Shown: positions 14,996-23,873 of the stretch, in pieces
Layout: each line of letters opens with the position of its first letter
How positions within the stretch are numbered: the first letter of the stretch is position 1
Assembly (NCBI GenBank): GCA_022768185.1
Contig: JALEMS010000076.1
Location: 1 to 36,322 of the forward strand
Direction: 5' to 3'
Length of the DNA stretch: 36,322 nucleotides
DNA from: Clostridiales bacterium
GTDB taxonomy: Bacteria; Bacillota; Clostridia; Oscillospirales; Oscillospiraceae
Program-made: the position numbers and the translations under genes
Notes under the pieces: generated by a model
Database searches by the model: none
Told to the model about the DNA's origin: nothing
The model's input: only the letters and a program-made list of their open reading frames with translations

Positions 14996-16903
14996 ATGGC
15001 AAAGAAGCAATTCAAGGCAGAATCCAAGCGGCTGCTCGATCTCATGATCAACTCCATTTACACGCATAAGGAAATTTTCCTCAGAGAGATCATCTCCAAC
15101 GCTTCGGATGCAATCGACAAGCTGTGCTATGCCTCGCTGACCGACGACAGCATCGGTATGAACCGTGAGGATTTCCGCATCCGCATCATTGCGGACAAGC
15201 AGGCCGGCACGCTCACCGTCTCCGATAACGGCATCGGCATGACGGCCGAGGAGATGGAGCAGAACCTCGGCGTCATCGCCAAGAGCGGCACGCTGCAGTT
15301 CCGCGACAGCATGGACGCCAAGACGGTCGGCGAGGACAACATGAACGTCATCGGTCAGTTCGGCGTGGGCTTTTATTCGGCCTTCATGGTTTCCGACAAG
15401 GTAACGGTCATCTCCCGTGCCTGGGGCCAGGAGGAGGGCAGCTGCTGGGAGTCCTCCGGCGTGGACGGCTACACCATCACCCCCTGCCAGAAGGATACCG
15501 TCGGCACCGACGTCATCATGCACATCAAGACCGGCGAGGGCGAGGACAGCTGCGCCCGCTATCTGGAAAGCTGGCAGCTGACCCAGCTCATCAAGAAGTA
15601 TTCCGACTACATCCGCTGGCCCATCATCATGGACGTGGAGCACACCGAATACCGCGATACCGACGAGCTGGACGAGGACGGCAAGCCCAAGCAGGAAGCC
15701 TACACCGTCACCAGGGAAGAGACCATCAACACCATGACGCCGATCTGGCAGCGCAGCAAGAGCGAGGTCAGCGACGAGGAATGCATCGCTTTCTATAAGG
15801 AAAAGTATCACGAGACCGAGGATCCGCTGGCCGTCATTCGCGTCAATGCCGAGGGCCAGGTGGCCTACCGCGCGCTGCTGTTCATCCCGGCCAAGGCGCC
15901 CGGCGACTACTTCACGGTCAACTTTAAGAAGAAGATCCAGCTCTACAGCAACGGCGTGATGATCATGGACAACTGCGAGGATCTGCTGCCCGACTGCTTC
16001 GCGTTCGTGCGCGGCGTCGTCGATTCGTCCGACCTGTCGCTGAACATCTCCCGCGAGATGCTGCAGCACGACCGTCAGCTGCGCATCATCGCCAACAGCA
16101 TCGAACGCCGCGTCAAGAACGAGCTGCTCAAGATGATGACGACCGATCGTGAGAAATACTGCACCTTCTTCGACAACTTCGGCCAGCGCCTGAAGGCCGG
16201 CGTCATCTCCAGCTTCGGCGAGAAGCGCGAGCTGGTGCTGGATCTGCTGCTGTACCGCAATGCCGAAAACAAGTATGTCACCATCGCCGACTACACCGCA
16301 TCCATGCCCGAGGGCCAGCCGTATATTTACTATGCCTGCGCGCCCACGGTTGAAAAAATGCTGCAGATGCCGAAGGCCGGCTTCATCCGCAGCAAGGGCT
16401 ACGATCTGCTGTGCGCCAGCGAGGAATTCGACGAGCTGGTGTTCCTGTCGATGGCGGAGTTTATGGAGAAAAAGTTCTGCAACATCTCCAAGAGCGACCT
16501 CGGCTTCGGCGAGGATGAGAAGAAGGAAAACGACACCGAGGCAGAGGCGCACAAGGACGTGGTGGATTTCGTCCAGAAGCAGCTGGAGGGCCGCGTCAAG
16601 ACCGTGCGCCTGACCAACGAGCTGGGCGACTATCCTGCCTGCCTGACCTCCGAGGGCCAGTTCACCCTCGAGATGGAGCGCCGCCTGCGCCGCACCGGCA
16701 TGGGCGATATGCCGCTGGCCGAGCGTGTGCTGGAGCTGAACACGGAGCACAGGGCCTTCGGGGCGCTGTGCAAGGCCGTGCAGGACGATCCGGAGCGCGC
16801 GCGCGACCTGGTCGAGCTTCTGCATACCCAGGCTCTGATGCTGGCCGGCGAGCCTGTGGCCGATCCCCTTGCCTTCAGCCAGCAGATCTGCAGCCTGTTC
16901 TGA
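14996..16903 (+). CDS. htpG: Chaperone protein HtpG (Hsp90)
   Basis: A 635-residue Hsp90 of normal bacterial length. The GHKL ATP-binding site is visible as 'NASDAIDK' at 35-42, 'DNGIGM' at 77-82 and 'GQFGVGFYSAF'; the middle domain has 'NISREMLQ'. It acts as an ATP-driven chaperone dimer in the cytoplasm. ATG 14996 is 10 bases from GGAGGA; an in-frame ATG at 14978 would need a different ribosome binding site and is less likely. A structured leader precedes the gene. No terminator lies between its stop and the next promoter, but a terminator-like hairpin follows at 17011. Confidence 0.96.
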   Translation: MAKKQFKAESKRLLDLMINSIYTHKEIFLREIISNASDAIDKLCYASLTDDSIGMNREDFRIRIIADKQAGTLTVSDNGIGMTAEEMEQNLGVIAKSGTLQFRDSMDAKTVGEDNMNVIGQFGVGFYSAFMVSDKVTVISRAWGQEEGSCWESSGVDGYTITPCQKDTVGTDVIMHIKTGEGEDSCARYLESWQLTQLIKKYSDYIRWPIIMDVEHTEYRDTDELDEDGKPKQEAYTVTREETINTMTPIWQRSKSEVSDEECIAFYKEKYHETEDPLAVIRVNAEGQVAYRALLFIPAKAPGDYFTVNFKKKIQLYSNGVMIMDNCEDLLPDCFAFVRGVVDSSDLSLNISREMLQHDRQLRIIANSIERRVKNELLKMMTTDREKYCTFFDNFGQRLKAGVISSFGEKRELVLDLLLYRNAENKYVTIADYTASMPEGQPYIYYACAPTVEKMLQMPKAGFIRSKGYDLLCASEEFDELVFLSMAEFMEKKFCNISKSDLGFGEDEKKENDTEAEAHKDVVDFVQKQLEGRVKTVRLTNELGDYPACLTSEGQFTLEMERRLRRTGMGDMPLAERVLELNTEHRAFGALCKAVQDDPERARDLVELLHTQALMLAGEPVADPLAFSQQICSLF

Positions 16904-16955
16904 TCGAAGCAGCGCTTTCGGAGAAAACAGGAAGCGGACGCCGGGAAAAAACTGA

Positions 16956-16984
16956 TTGACTTAACCGGTCGGATACGATAGTAT
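16956..16984 (+). promoter_or_regulatory. Predicted promoter for hemW-vanW-metG
   Basis: TTGACT (16956-16961), a 17-base spacer and TAGTAT (16979-16984). An inverted repeat AGTATA (16980-16985) / TATACT (16998-17003) spans the -10 and start point and could be an operator. Confidence 0.6.
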
Positions 16985-17010
16985 ATTGGATTGACCGTAT
17001 ACTTTTGTGT

Positions 17011-17055
17011 GTCCGCCCCGGTGGGGCAGCCCATCGGGGCGGACGTTATTTTTTC
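17011..17055 (+). terminator. Terminator or attenuator between the promoter and hemW
   Basis: A perfect 10-bp GC stem (17011-17020 with 17035-17044) encloses a loop that can itself pair (TGGG/CCCA). It is followed by GTTATTTTTTC. It lies after the predicted promoter and 15 bases before the hemW start, so it may attenuate the operon as well as end htpG transcripts. Confidence 0.7.
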
Positions 17056-17069
17056 ACCCGGAGAACACC

Positions 17070-18329
17070 ATGGAACGAACCCTTGGCCTATATATCCATA
17101 TCCCGTTCTGCGCCTCCAAGTGCGGGTACTGCGATTTTTATTCGCTGGCCGGGCAGGAGCGCCGGATGCCGGACTATGAAGAAGCGCTGTGCGCGCATAT
17201 CGAGGAGTCTGCCGGCGCGCTGGCGCCCTATGTGATCGACACCGTGTACTTCGGCGGCGGCACGCCCAGCTTCTTCGGCGCAAAGCGCCTGTGCAGCGTG
17301 TTCAACACGCTCAAGCGGACGGCCCGCGTGAAGAAAAGCGCGGAGGTCACCATAGAGATGAATCCGGACAGCGTCGACCTCAAGTCGCTGCGCCTGCTGC
17401 GCCGCGAGGGGGTCAACCGCATTTCGCTTGGCGCGCAGTCGGCAAACGACGATATTCTGCGCCTGATCGGACGGCGGCACAGCTGGCGTCAGGTGGAGCA
17501 GGCCGTTGGGCTCATCCGGCAGGCGGGCTTTGACAACCTCAGCCTCGATCTGATCTACGGTCTGCCCAGTCAGACCAAGCGCGACTGGACCGACACGCTC
17601 GGCCGCGCCATGGCCCTGCAGCCGGAGCATATCTCCTGCTACGGGCTGAAGCTGGAGGAGGGTACGCCGCTCTACCGCTATCACGATTCACCGGCCCTGC
17701 CGGACGACGATGAGCAGGCGGATATGTATCTTTACACGGTGGAGGAGCTGGAGCGCTGTAATTATCATCAGTATGAGATTTCCAATTTCAGCCTGCCGGG
17801 AAAGGAATCGCGGCACAACCTGAAATACTGGCGCAGGCAGGAGTACATGGGCTTTGGCCCGGGGGCGCACTCGTTCGTCGGCTCCGTGCGCTACAGCTAT
17901 GTCCGCGATCTGTGCGGTTATCTTGACGGCGTTGCCGGCAAGCGGGACATTCTGGATGAATACTCCCGCATTGAGGGCATGGAATGCGGCTCGGAATACA
18001 TCATGCTGGGGCTGCGCACCACGCATGGCATCTCGGAGCAGGAGTATTGCCGTGCCTACCGCAGCAGCTTTGCACCCATCGAGGAGGAGCTGAAATCCTT
18101 CGTGCGAAAGGGCTGGGCGGTGCGGCAGGGCGACCGGTGGCGCTTCACCTCGTCGGGTTTTCTGCTGTCAAATCTGCTGATCGGCCGCCTTCTGGCGGCG
18201 CAGGCGGAGGAAAAGCGCATTGCGGTCCCCTGGGTCCGTCAGGACCCGGCGGAGGTTTTCGGCGAGAAGACGGAGCTGCCGCCCGGCGATGACGTGTTTT
18301 ACCGTGCGGCTGATATGGAAAGGCGATAG
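17070..18329 (+). CDS. hemW: Radical SAM family heme chaperone HemW
   Basis: A 419-residue radical SAM protein of the HemN/HemW group. The [4Fe-4S]-SAM cysteines are Cys14, Cys18 and Cys21 in 'HIPFCASKCGYCDF', followed by the 'YFGGGTPS' glycine motif and the C-terminal HemN-type domain. The N-terminus begins directly at the radical SAM motif, without the longer N-terminal arm of true HemN oxidases, so HemW, a heme-handling protein, is the better call. The start is the ATG at 17070, with GGAGA five bases upstream; earlier ATGs fall in the terminator-like leader. It is first in an operon with vanW (3-base gap) and metG. Confidence 0.9.
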   Translation: MERTLGLYIHIPFCASKCGYCDFYSLAGQERRMPDYEEALCAHIEESAGALAPYVIDTVYFGGGTPSFFGAKRLCSVFNTLKRTARVKKSAEVTIEMNPDSVDLKSLRLLRREGVNRISLGAQSANDDILRLIGRRHSWRQVEQAVGLIRQAGFDNLSLDLIYGLPSQTKRDWTDTLGRAMALQPEHISCYGLKLEEGTPLYRYHDSPALPDDDEQADMYLYTVEELERCNYHQYEISNFSLPGKESRHNLKYWRRQEYMGFGPGAHSFVGSVRYSYVRDLCGYLDGVAGKRDILDEYSRIEGMECGSEYIMLGLRTTHGISEQEYCRAYRSSFAPIEEELKSFVRKGWAVRQGDRWRFTSSGFLLSNLLIGRLLAAQAEEKRIAVPWVRQDPAEVFGEKTELPPGDDVFYRAADMERR

Positions 18330-18332
18330 ATT

Positions 18333-20201
18333 ATGAAATTATTTTCGGAAAAGAGACGTCCTTCCCGCGGACAGGATACCAAGGAGCTGCCCCGCCTGAC
18401 GCCGGAAGCCATTGCAAAGGCCGAGCAGAGTGCACGCGAGGCCCGCTCGCGGGCCTCATCCGGCCGCGGCGGCGCGCATGCGGCCCCGTCCCATGCCGCC
18501 CCGCGCACGGCGTCTGCCCGCGCTGCCGTCGGCGTATCCGCTGAGCCGCGGCCGCGCCGCGGCGGACGCATGGCGCTGCTGGTCGTTGTGATCGTACTGG
18601 CGGTGCTGTGCCTTGCATGTGCCGGCCTCGGTATCTGGGCCGGCGGGGGAGAGACCATTCTGCCCGGCGTGAGCGCCGGCGGCGTCAATCTGGGCGGACT
18701 GACGCCCGGTCAGGCCATCGAAAAGCTCAATGCGGCCGGCTGGAACAGCGAGGATGACGCGGCGGTGCACGTTTCGCTGCCGGCGGACGTCAGCTTCACG
18801 GTGACGGCCCGCGAGGCCGGCGTACAGCTGGACGTGGCGGATGTGGTGGTGAAGGCCTATGCCTACGGCCACGACGGCGGCGCATTCAAAAACGGCTTTC
18901 ACTACCTGCGCTGTCTCATCGCCGGCAGAGAGCTGAGCCTGTATGACGCCGACGCGCTTGACCGGGAGCTGATCGCCTCAAAGGTCTCGGCGGCGGCCAG
19001 AGAGGTCGTTTCTGCCATGATGAGCGAATCGCTGACGGTGGATGAGGAATACATCTCCATCGTAAAGGGCGCCGACGGCGTTTCGGTGGATGAACAGAAG
19101 CTCTGCAATGAGGTGGCCGACGCGCTGCTGGCGCACAACTACACCACCATCGACTGCGGCGTCGACGTGGAGACAGGCACAAATCTGGATATCCGGAAGC
19201 TGTACGACACCGTTGCCTGCGAGCCGGAGAACGCCGTGTACGATCCGGAGACCGAAGCGGCCACGGAGCATGTCAACGGCATCGACTTTGACATGGACGA
19301 GGCAAAGCGCCTGTGGGAGGAGGCCGACTACGGCGACGTGGTGCGCATCCCCATCATCGTGACCGAGCCGGAGATCACCACCGAGAAGCTCAATTCCATG
19401 CTGTTTGCCGACTGCCTGGGCCAGAAAAGCACCAGCCTGGCCGGCAGCAGCAGCAATCGTATCAACAACGTCAGGCGTGCGGCTGCTGCCATCAACGGCA
19501 TCGTGCTCAACCCCGGCGACAGCTTTTCCTATAACACGGCCCTCGGCCAGCGCACGACGGCCTCGGGCTATCTGCCTGCCGGCGCGTATTCCGGCGGCGA
19601 GGTGGTGCAGGAGGTCGGCGGCGGCATCTGTCAGGTCAGCTCCACATTGTATTACAGCGCGCTGCTGGCAAATCTCAAAATCACCGACCGGCTGTGCCAC
19701 TATTTCGGCGTCAGCTACGTTCCGCCCGGACTCGATGCCACGGTCAGCTGGCCGTCTCCGGATTTTCGCTTTGTCAACAACCGGGATTACCCAATCCGTA
19801 TTGAGGCCGCCGTGGAAAACGGCAGCGTCTATGTCAAGCTCTGGGGCACCGACGTCGACGGTTCGTATGTCCAGATGACCTACAGCACCTATGAAACCGA
19901 GGGCGGCTTCGGCGCGATCACCTATCGCAATGTTTACAGCGCCGCCGGCGCGCTGCTCAGCTCCAACGTGGAGAGCCGCAGCCTTTATCACTATCACGAG
20001 CAGAAGCCGGAAGAGCCGGAAGAGCCGGAAGAGCCGGAAGAGCCGACCGAACCGACCGAACCGACGGAGCCGACGGAGCCGACGGAGCCGACCGAGCCGA
20101 CCGAACCGACCGAACCGACCGAGCCGACCGAACCCACCGAGCCCACCGAACCCACCGAGCCGGTCGCCCCGCAGCCTGAACCGACGGAGCCTGCGGTCTG
20201 A
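18333..20201 (+). CDS. VanW family protein with peptidoglycan-binding region and Thr-Glu-Pro repeat tail
   Basis: A 622-residue protein. A basic, Ala/Arg-rich cytoplasmic part (1-79) is followed by one membrane helix (about 80-103). A 'GVNLGGLTPGQAIEKLN' segment follows, typical of the PG_binding_4-like region of these proteins. The VanW domain covers about 365-500, with 'INGIVLNPGDSFSYN' and 'GGGICQVSSTLYY'. The C-terminus is an (EEP)4(TEP)13 repeat of a kind seen in wall-spanning stalks. VanW-domain proteins are linked to cell-wall biology and sporulation or vancomycin clusters, but their biochemistry is unknown. There is no van cluster here. It starts 3 bases after hemW. Confidence 0.88.
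   Translation: MKLFSEKRRPSRGQDTKELPRLTPEAIAKAEQSAREARSRASSGRGGAHAAPSHAAPRTASARAAVGVSAEPRPRRGGRMALLVVVIVLAVLCLACAGLGIWAGGGETILPGVSAGGVNLGGLTPGQAIEKLNAAGWNSEDDAAVHVSLPADVSFTVTAREAGVQLDVADVVVKAYAYGHDGGAFKNGFHYLRCLIAGRELSLYDADALDRELIASKVSAAAREVVSAMMSESLTVDEEYISIVKGADGVSVDEQKLCNEVADALLAHNYTTIDCGVDVETGTNLDIRKLYDTVACEPENAVYDPETEAATEHVNGIDFDMDEAKRLWEEADYGDVVRIPIIVTEPEITTEKLNSMLFADCLGQKSTSLAGSSSNRINNVRRAAAAINGIVLNPGDSFSYNTALGQRTTASGYLPAGAYSGGEVVQEVGGGICQVSSTLYYSALLANLKITDRLCHYFGVSYVPPGLDATVSWPSPDFRFVNNRDYPIRIEAAVENGSVYVKLWGTDVDGSYVQMTYSTYETEGGFGAITYRNVYSAAGALLSSNVESRSLYHYHEQKPEEPEEPEEPEEPTEPTEPTEPTEPTEPTEPTEPTEPTEPTEPTEPTEPTEPVAPQPEPTEPAV
20010..20162 (+). repeat. 9-bp tandem repeat coding (EEP)4(TEP)13
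   Basis: Seventeen consecutive 9-bp units at the end of the vanW-family gene: four GAAGAGCCG units, then thirteen units that vary at third positions (ACC/ACG, GAA/GAG, CCG/CCC). The repeat number can be expected to vary between strains through slippage. Confidence 0.95.
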
Positions 20202-20253
20202 CCGAACCAGAAACCGGGCCGGACGCCCGGACAATACAGGAGGAAGAAGCATC

Positions 20254-22194
20254 ATGAACAAGGAGACATTCTACATCACAACGCCCATTTATTATCCCTC
20301 GGATAAGCTCCACATCGGCCACACCTATTGCACCGTGGCCACGGACGCGATTGCCCGGTATAAGCGAATGTGCGGCTATGATGTGATGTTTCTGACCGGT
20401 ACGGACGAGCATGGCCAGAAGATCGAGGAAAAGGCCAGGGCTGCCGGCATCACGCCCAAGCAGTTTGTGGACAACATCGTCGCCGGTCCGGGCGGCATCC
20501 AGGATCTCTGGAAGCTGATGAACATCTCCAATGACCGCTTCATCCGCACCACAGACGAGTATCACGTGCAGAGCATCCAGCGTATTTTCCGCCGCATGTA
20601 CGAAAACGGCGATATCTACAAGGGCGCCTACAAGGGCCTGTACTGCACGCCGTGCGAGAGCTTCTGGACCGAGAGCCAGCTGGTCGACGGCAAGTGTCCC
20701 GACTGCGGGCGCGAGGTGAAGTATGCCGAGGAGGAGGCGTATTTCTTCCGCCTTTCCAAGTATGCCGACCGGGTGCGTGCGCTGCTGGAGACACCGGGCT
20801 TTCTCGAGCCGGCCTCCCGTGTCAACGAAATGATCAAAAACTTCCTCGACCCCGGTCTGGAGGATCTGTGCGTCTCGCGCACCAGCTTCTCCTGGGGCGT
20901 GCCGGTGGACTTCGATCCGGGCCACGTCGTGTATGTCTGGATCGACGCGCTGTCCAACTATATCACCGCCCTCGGCTATGAAAACGACCGGTATCACGAT
21001 TATCAGAAATACTGGCCCGGCGTCAACATCGTCGGCAAGGAGATCGTGCGCTTTCATTCCATCATCTGGCCGGCCATGCTGATGAGTCTGGGCGAGCCGC
21101 TGCCGAAGAAGGTCTTCGGCCACGGCTGGCTGCTGCTCGGCGGCGGCAAGATGTCCAAGTCGAAGGGCAATGTGGTCGATCCCTATCTGCTGGCCAACCG
21201 CTACGGCGCAGACGCGCTGCGTTACTTCCTGCTGCGCGAGTTCCCGTTCGGCAGCGACGGAAACTTCTCGAACGAGGCGCTGATCGCGCGCATCAACGCG
21301 GATTTGGCGAACGATCTGGGCAACCTGCTCTCCCGAACGGTGGCCATGGTCCTCAAGTATTTCGACGGGCAGCTGCCGGCTGAGCGCGAGGCGCAGCCGC
21401 TCGACGACGAACTGACCGGTATGGCGTCCGCCCTGCGCGGCGCGTATGAGAAGGAAATGGAGTCCTTCGCGCTGCAGTCTGCGCTGGTCGAGGTGTTTCA
21501 GGTCGTCTCCCGCGCCAACAAGTATATCGACGAAACCATGCCCTGGGCGCTGGCCAAGGATCCGGCGCAGCGCGCGCGGCTGGCCACGGTGCTGTATAAC
21601 CTGCTGGAGACGCTGCGCATCACCGTGACGCTGCTTCAGCCCTTCATTCCCGTTTCCTGTGAGAAGGCCTTTGCGCAGATCGGCGCGGATGAAGAGAATA
21701 CCACCTGGGAAAAGGCCGGCGTTTGGGGCTGCCTGCCCGCCGACGTGCGCGTGCAGAAGGGCGAGACGCTCTTCCCGCGCATCGACCTGGCCAAAGAGCT
21801 GGAGGAGTTGGAAAAGCTGACTGCGCCCGCTGCGCCCAAGGCCAAACCCGTGCTGCCGGAGATCGTGTTTGACGACTTTGCAAAGTGCGATTTCCGCGTA
21901 TGCAAGGTGCTCTCCTGCGAGCCGGTGAAGAAGTCCGAAAAGCTGCTGAAGTTCCAGCTGGACGACGGCAGCGGCACGCCGCGCCAGATCCTCTCCGGCA
22001 TTGCCAAATTCTACAAGCCCGAGGAACTGGTGGGCAAGACGGTGGTGGCGATCGTGAATCTGCCGCCGAGAAAGATGATGGGCCAGGAGTCCTGCGGTAT
22101 GCTCATCTCGGCGGCAAGCGAGGTCGACGGCAAGGAGAAGATTACGCTGCTGACGCTCGATGACGCCATCCCTGCCGGCGCACAGCTTTGCTGA
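20254..22194 (+). CDS. metG: Methionine--tRNA ligase
   Basis: A 646-residue class I synthetase. 'HIGH' is at 20-23, the zinc knuckle is Cys131/134 and Cys148/151, and 'KMSKS' is at 299-303. The anticodon-binding helices follow, and a C-terminal EMAP/Trbp-like tRNA-binding domain starts near residue 535 ('DFRVCKVLSCEPV'), as in dimeric bacterial MetRS. It charges tRNA-Met for initiation and elongation. AGGAGGAA upstream of ATG 20254 fixes the start. It lies 52 bases after the vanW-family gene and ends in a clear terminator. No T-box is seen. Confidence 0.97.
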   Translation: MNKETFYITTPIYYPSDKLHIGHTYCTVATDAIARYKRMCGYDVMFLTGTDEHGQKIEEKARAAGITPKQFVDNIVAGPGGIQDLWKLMNISNDRFIRTTDEYHVQSIQRIFRRMYENGDIYKGAYKGLYCTPCESFWTESQLVDGKCPDCGREVKYAEEEAYFFRLSKYADRVRALLETPGFLEPASRVNEMIKNFLDPGLEDLCVSRTSFSWGVPVDFDPGHVVYVWIDALSNYITALGYENDRYHDYQKYWPGVNIVGKEIVRFHSIIWPAMLMSLGEPLPKKVFGHGWLLLGGGKMSKSKGNVVDPYLLANRYGADALRYFLLREFPFGSDGNFSNEALIARINADLANDLGNLLSRTVAMVLKYFDGQLPAEREAQPLDDELTGMASALRGAYEKEMESFALQSALVEVFQVVSRANKYIDETMPWALAKDPAQRARLATVLYNLLETLRITVTLLQPFIPVSCEKAFAQIGADEENTTWEKAGVWGCLPADVRVQKGETLFPRIDLAKELEELEKLTAPAAPKAKPVLPEIVFDDFAKCDFRVCKVLSCEPVKKSEKLLKFQLDDGSGTPRQILSGIAKFYKPEELVGKTVVAIVNLPPRKMMGQESCGMLISAASEVDGKEKITLLTLDDAIPAGAQLC

Positions 22195-22219
22195 ATGCAA
22201 ATTGACGATTCCAAACAGG

Positions 22220-22254
22220 TTGCGGCCTGCCGTCTCCGGCAGGCCGCAATTTTC
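22220..22254 (+). terminator. Terminator after metG
   Basis: A perfect 13-bp stem (22220-22232 with 22237-22249) and a TCTC loop are followed by TTTT, 25 bases beyond the metG stop. Confidence 0.9.
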
Positions 22255-22335
22255 GTATGGCTGCAGGCCGCGTCGCTTCCGCGCCTGCACCAGCTCGACC
22301 TATACCCGACAGGCGTTCAGGCTGCCCGGCGGAAA

Positions 22336-22536
22336 TCAATGGCCGTCGAGATGAGACACGCCGCGCCGGCCTTCGCCGCGCGGCACGGTGTATGCCTGGC
22401 CCCGGCAGTCCTGCTGTCGGCAGAATACCGCTGCGCCACGGCACTCAAGCACCTTCGGGATGCGGCCCCAGTGGACCGGCCGGCGCAGATCGCGAAGGCC
22501 CGTGCCGTGCACGAGCAGGATGGGATAGCGCGTGCT
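22336..22536 (-). pseudogene. Remnant of a triacylglycerol lipase/alpha-beta hydrolase N-terminus
   Basis: The minus strand encodes 'YPILLVHGTGLRD', a short gap, then 'HWGRIPKVLE' and 'AVFCRQQDCRG'. This is the order seen at the N-terminus of bacterial lipases of the 'YPIvLVHG.G.rD...yWGrIP..L...Ga.vf...qd..G' type (22396-22527). The frame stops at 22336, before the catalytic 'GHSxGG' serine motif. No ribosome binding site or matching start precedes it, and the downstream half is gone. It is best read as a decayed fragment. The rest of the 22255-22664 gap holds only the promoter of the next gene. Confidence 0.6.
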
Positions 22537-22595
22537 GCAGCTGCCGTCCGTGCAGCTGCCTCTTCTCGCTGCGCGGTTTCCTGCTTGGTAGCAGG

Positions 22596-22624
22596 TTGCT
22601 GCGCGCAGCGCAATGTGGTACAAT
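22596..22624 (+). promoter_or_regulatory. Predicted promoter for the U32 gene
   Basis: TTGCTG (22596-22601), a 17-base spacer and TACAAT (22619-22624), about 40 bases before the start codon. Confidence 0.6.
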
Positions 22625-22664
22625 CAAACCGCTTTTCAATCATCTGGCATACGGAGGAACGCAT

Positions 22665-23864
22665 ATGAACAAACCGGAACTGCTCGCCCCTGCCGGCGAC
22701 CTTGAACGATTGCAGACAGCCATCCGCTTCGGGGCGGACGCAGTGTACGTCGGCGGGCCGGTGCTGCAGCTGCGGGCGGACGCGGCGTCCTTTTCCATGG
22801 AGCAGCTGGCGCAGGCCGTGGAGCTGACGCACGCGGCGGGACGGCGGCTGTACGTCACAGTCAACTGCTTTGTGCGCAACGGCGAGGTGCGACAGGTGGG
22901 CGAGTATGCCCGTGCGCTGCATGAGCTGGGCGTGGACGCGGTCATTGTCTCCGACCTCGGGGCCATCTGCGCGGTCAAGGCGGCGGCTCCCGACCTGGAG
23001 GTGCACATCAGTACGCAGGCAAATTGCCTCAACTGGGCCGCGGCCTGCCACTATTATGATATGGGCGCGTCCCGTGTGGTTCTCGCGCGCGAGGCCACGC
23101 TCGACGAGATCGTCGAGCTGCGCGCGCAGACGCCGAAGGCGCTGGAGCTGGAGTGCTTTGTGCACGGGGCCATGTGCATGGCCTATTCCGGCCGCTGCCT
23201 GCTCAGCGCCTATCTGCATGGCCGCAGCGGCAACCGCGGCGACTGCGCACAGCCCTGCCGCTACCGCTATGCCCTGTGCGAGGAGGGGAAGGACGGCGAA
23301 TATTTTCCGATTCTTGAGAATGAGCGCGGCACAATGCTGCTCAGCTCGCGCGATCTCAACGCCATGCCGTTTCTTAACCGCTTGACGGAGGCGGGCGTCA
23401 ACTCCCTGAAGATCGAGGGACGCATGAAGTCCACTTATTATGTTGCCACCGTCGTCAACGCCTATCGGCACCGGCTTGACGGCACGGCTCCGGCGGAGTG
23501 CTGTCTGGCCGAGCTGGACTGCGCCAGCCACCGGGAATACACCTCCGGCTTTTATTTCGGCCCGAAGCCCGACATGCCGCCCGCCGGCGCGTCCTACCGG
23601 CAGGAATGCACCTTCATTGCGCTGGTGCTGGGCCGGCAGGAGAATGGGCGCTATCTCATCGAGCAGCGCAACCGCTTCTGTGTCGGCGACCGGCTGGAGC
23701 TGCTTTCGCCCAACTCGATGGGGGAGCACTTCGTGGTGGAGGATCTGCAGACGGAGGACGGCGAGCCGGTTCAAGCTGCGCCGCACCCCCAGCAGCGGCT
23801 GTCGATCGCATGCCCGCTGGAGCTGGCCCCCGGCGATCTGCTGCGGCGGCGCGTGAGCGGCTGA
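22665..23864 (+). CDS. U32 family peptidase-like protein, probable tRNA U34 hydroxylase (TrhP type)
   Basis: A 399-residue protein of the U32 family. It has 'ELLAPAGDLERLQTAIRFGADAVYVG' at the N-terminus (in part), and the family signature 'FVHGAMC' plus 'SGRC' with Cys171 and Cys178, followed by 'GDCAQPCR'. These cysteines are the likely iron-sulfur ligands. Members described as TrhP (prephenate-dependent) hydroxylate U34 of tRNAs, while RlhA and UbiU/V are relatives. The Gram-positive context and length favour a TrhP-type role, and 'peptidase' is a historical label. GGAGGA precedes ATG 22665. The gene stands alone and is convergent with a lipoprotein gene. Confidence 0.85.
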   Translation: MNKPELLAPAGDLERLQTAIRFGADAVYVGGPVLQLRADAASFSMEQLAQAVELTHAAGRRLYVTVNCFVRNGEVRQVGEYARALHELGVDAVIVSDLGAICAVKAAAPDLEVHISTQANCLNWAAACHYYDMGASRVVLAREATLDEIVELRAQTPKALELECFVHGAMCMAYSGRCLLSAYLHGRSGNRGDCAQPCRYRYALCEEGKDGEYFPILENERGTMLLSSRDLNAMPFLNRLTEAGVNSLKIEGRMKSTYYVATVVNAYRHRLDGTAPAECCLAELDCASHREYTSGFYFGPKPDMPPAGASYRQECTFIALVLGRQENGRYLIEQRNRFCVGDRLELLSPNSMGEHFVVEDLQTEDGEPVQAAPHPQQRLSIACPLELAPGDLLRRRVSG

Positions 23865-23873
23865 GCGCCTGCT

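Noticed and set aside
14969-16825. A 618-codon minus-strand frame opposite htpG
   Set aside because: Mirror frame of a well-supported Hsp90 gene, with no start signal or family motif.
20010-20162. The 9-bp tandem repeats as a CRISPR-like or regulatory array
   Set aside because: They have no spacers and stay in frame as a Thr/Glu-Pro tail of the VanW protein.
19957-22290. A 777-codon minus-strand frame opposite vanW-metG
   Set aside because: Antisense to metG and the TEP repeats; its composition follows the opposite strand codons.
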